Assembly: GCA_047610385.1 (NCBI GenBank)
Contig: JBLGAC010000003.1
Span: 1 to 64,000 of the forward strand
Length of the DNA stretch: 64,000 nucleotides
From: JBOCEF01 sp047610385
GTDB lineage: Bacteria; Pseudomonadota; Alphaproteobacteria; Rhodobacterales; Rhodobacteraceae
Direction of reading: 5' to 3'
The notes beneath the pieces were generated by a model. The model saw only the letters and a program-made list of their open reading frames with translations. It did no database searches and had not been told where the DNA came from. Position 1 is the first letter of the stretch; each line of letters opens with the position of its first letter. Below, piece after piece: positions 63,601-64,000 of the stretch. Position numbers and translations under genes: made by a program.

Positions 63601-64000
63601 GCTACCTGATGTATCCCAAGGTCTTCACCGACTATATGGTGCGCCACGCCGATTACGGGCCAGTCCGGGCGCTGCCAACACCGGTGTTCCTTTACGGCAT
63701 GGACGTCGCGGACGAGATCGAGATTGAGCTGGAGCCCGGCAAGACCATGCAGCTGCGCCTGTCCGCGGTGGGAGAGACCAACGAAGACGGCAATGTGAAG
63801 GTGTTCTTTGAACTGAACGGCCAGCCCCGCGTGGTGTCGGCCCCCAACCGCGCCGTTCAGGCCACCGCCACCCGCCGCCCTAAGGCCGAGGACGCCAACC
63901 CCTTGCATGTCCCGGCCCCGATGCCGGGCGTGGTCGCGTCGGTCGCCGTCACGGCAGGGCAAAAGGTGGCAGCGGGCGACATGCTGCTGACCATCGAAGC
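60672..64000 (+). CDS. pyc: Pyruvate carboxylase (cut by the window edge)
   Basis: First ~1109 codons of the gene, from ATG 60672 with GAGGGAG upstream; the stop is outside the window. Biotin enzyme that carboxylates pyruvate to oxaloacetate. Biotin carboxylase domain at about 1-450 (ANRSEIAIRVMRAATELG, the ATP-grasp KASWGGGGRGMRP, FIEVNPRVQVEHTVTEE); carboxyltransferase from about 535 (ITDTTMRDGHQSLLATR, with GLKDMAGLLKPAQ as the carbamylated-lysine region); the biotin-carrier domain starts near 1080 (PAPMPGVVASVAV) and is cut just before the expected MKM biotin site. No reading-frame problem was seen in the part present. Confidence 0.96.
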   Translation, partial: MKTFSKILVANRSEIAIRVMRAATELGKHTVAVYAEEDRLGLHRFKADEAYKIGEGLGPVAAYLSIEEMIRVARQSGADAIHPGYGLLSENPDFVDACDAAGIAFIGPTAVTMRMLGDKASARRAAIAANVPVIPATEVLGDDMDEVAAMAEAVGYPLMLKASWGGGGRGMRPIMGPDELVEKVRSGRREAEAAFGNGEGYLERLIKKARHVEVQILGDKQGSTVHLFERDCSVQRRNQKVVERAPAPYLSEEQRAEVCELGLRIARYAKYECAGTVEFLQDMGDGKFYFIEVNPRVQVEHTVTEEVTGIDIVKAQIRIAEGATIAQATGVAGQHEIRLRGHALQCRITTEDPLNSFIPDYGRITAYRGATGFGIRLDGGTAYSGAVITRYYDSLLEKVTAWAPTPSEAIARMDRALREFRIRGVSTNIAFVENLLKHPEFLDSTYHTKFIDETPALFDFAPRRDRATRLLNFVADITVNGNPEVAGRARPPAHARPPKPPKLPDMAPPPGAKQLLDAKGPKAVADWMLAQKQLLITDTTMRDGHQSLLATRMRTHDMLGVAGAYAHWLPQLFSMECWGGATFDVSYRFLQECPWQRLRDLRAAMPNLLTQMLLRGANGVGYTNYPDNVVRKFVETAASSGVDVFRVFDSLNWVENMRVSMDAVLDSGKILEGAICYTGDILDPDRAKYDLKYYVGMAKALEGAGAHVLGLKDMAGLLKPAQARILIKALKEEVGLPIHFHTHDTSGISASTVLAASDAGVDAVDAAMDSFSGLTSQPCLGSIVEALRFTDRETGLDPARIRQISDYWESVRNQYAAFEAEMKSGASEVYLHEMPGGQFTNLKAQARSMGLEERWHEVAAMYADVNRMFGDIVKVTPSSKVVGDMALSMVAGGLTVADIENPAKDVSFPESVIGMMRGDLGQPPGGWPAGVQTKALKGEPAFTDRPGLHAAPVDLEATRRDLSAKLGVAIDDEDLCGYLMYPKVFTDYMVRHADYGPVRALPTPVFLYGMDVADEIEIELEPGKTMQLRLSAVGETNEDGNVKVFFELNGQPRVVSAPNRAVQATATRRPKAEDANPLHVPAPMPGVVASVAVTAGQKVAAGDMLLTIE

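Overview
The window is high-GC DNA densely packed with housekeeping genes. The gene families point to an alphaproteobacterium of the Rhodobacteraceae (Roseobacter group): VPLPA-CTERM exported proteins, a PleD regulator beside a DUF3572 gene, a cysteine-free L33, a dnaG-rpoD pair, a DmdC-type acyl-CoA dehydrogenase, an RpoD with a long acidic insert, and a LexA box of the GAAC-N7-GAAC type. No rRNA, tRNA, CRISPR array, prophage or intact insertion sequence was seen.

Layout. 0-8.7 kb: an OmpA-like lipoprotein, ETF:ubiquinone oxidoreductase, a UDG/moaB pair, a penicillin-acylase family hydrolase and a beta-hydroxyacid dehydrogenase. 8.7-18.5 kb: a secreted M8-like metalloprotease with a VPLPA-CTERM tail, a SYLF protein, hemB, mfd, a doubly disrupted VPxPA-CTERM pseudogene, a FrnE-like oxidoreductase and rpmG. 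18.6-26 kb: an MFS transporter, a NUDIX hydrolase, a DUF983 protein, then an EF-hand / ECF sigma / membrane protein / metal-sensor cluster, pleD and a DUF3572 gene. 26-35 kb: dnaG-rpoD, a 1 kb stretch of apparently decayed DNA, and dnaK-dnaJ. 35-43 kb: alkB, an aromatic-ring-type flavin monooxygenase with a PaaG-like crotonase, two tandem M20 amidohydrolases, and Ppx/GppA with rlmE. 43-52 kb: a BTAD (SARP-like) regulator, an M3 oligopeptidase, a homocysteine methyltransferase, acetate kinase, and an orphan ImuA-like gene behind a LexA box. 52-64 kb: ychF, pth and rplY, the lutABC lactate-utilisation operon behind an operator-like dyad, a DmdC-like acyl-CoA dehydrogenase, and pyruvate carboxylase, which runs off the right edge.

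How the genes work together. Several compact modules stand out. lutABC oxidises lactate to pyruvate, which pyruvate carboxylase can turn into oxaloacetate. ETF-QO passes electrons from acyl-CoA dehydrogenases such as the one near 59 kb to quinone. dnaK-dnaJ sits behind a possible heat-shock promoter. DNA repair is spread across the window (UDG, mfd, alkB, imuA-like). The least ordinary parts are the EF-hand/ECF/metal-sensor cluster, the two VPxPA-CTERM loci (one dead), the SOS-linked imuA-like orphan, and a family of intergenic palindromes seen in several gaps.

Limits: all calls come from reading the sequence and remembered family motifs. No database or structure search was run. Start codons were chosen from visible ribosome binding sites and family start positions.
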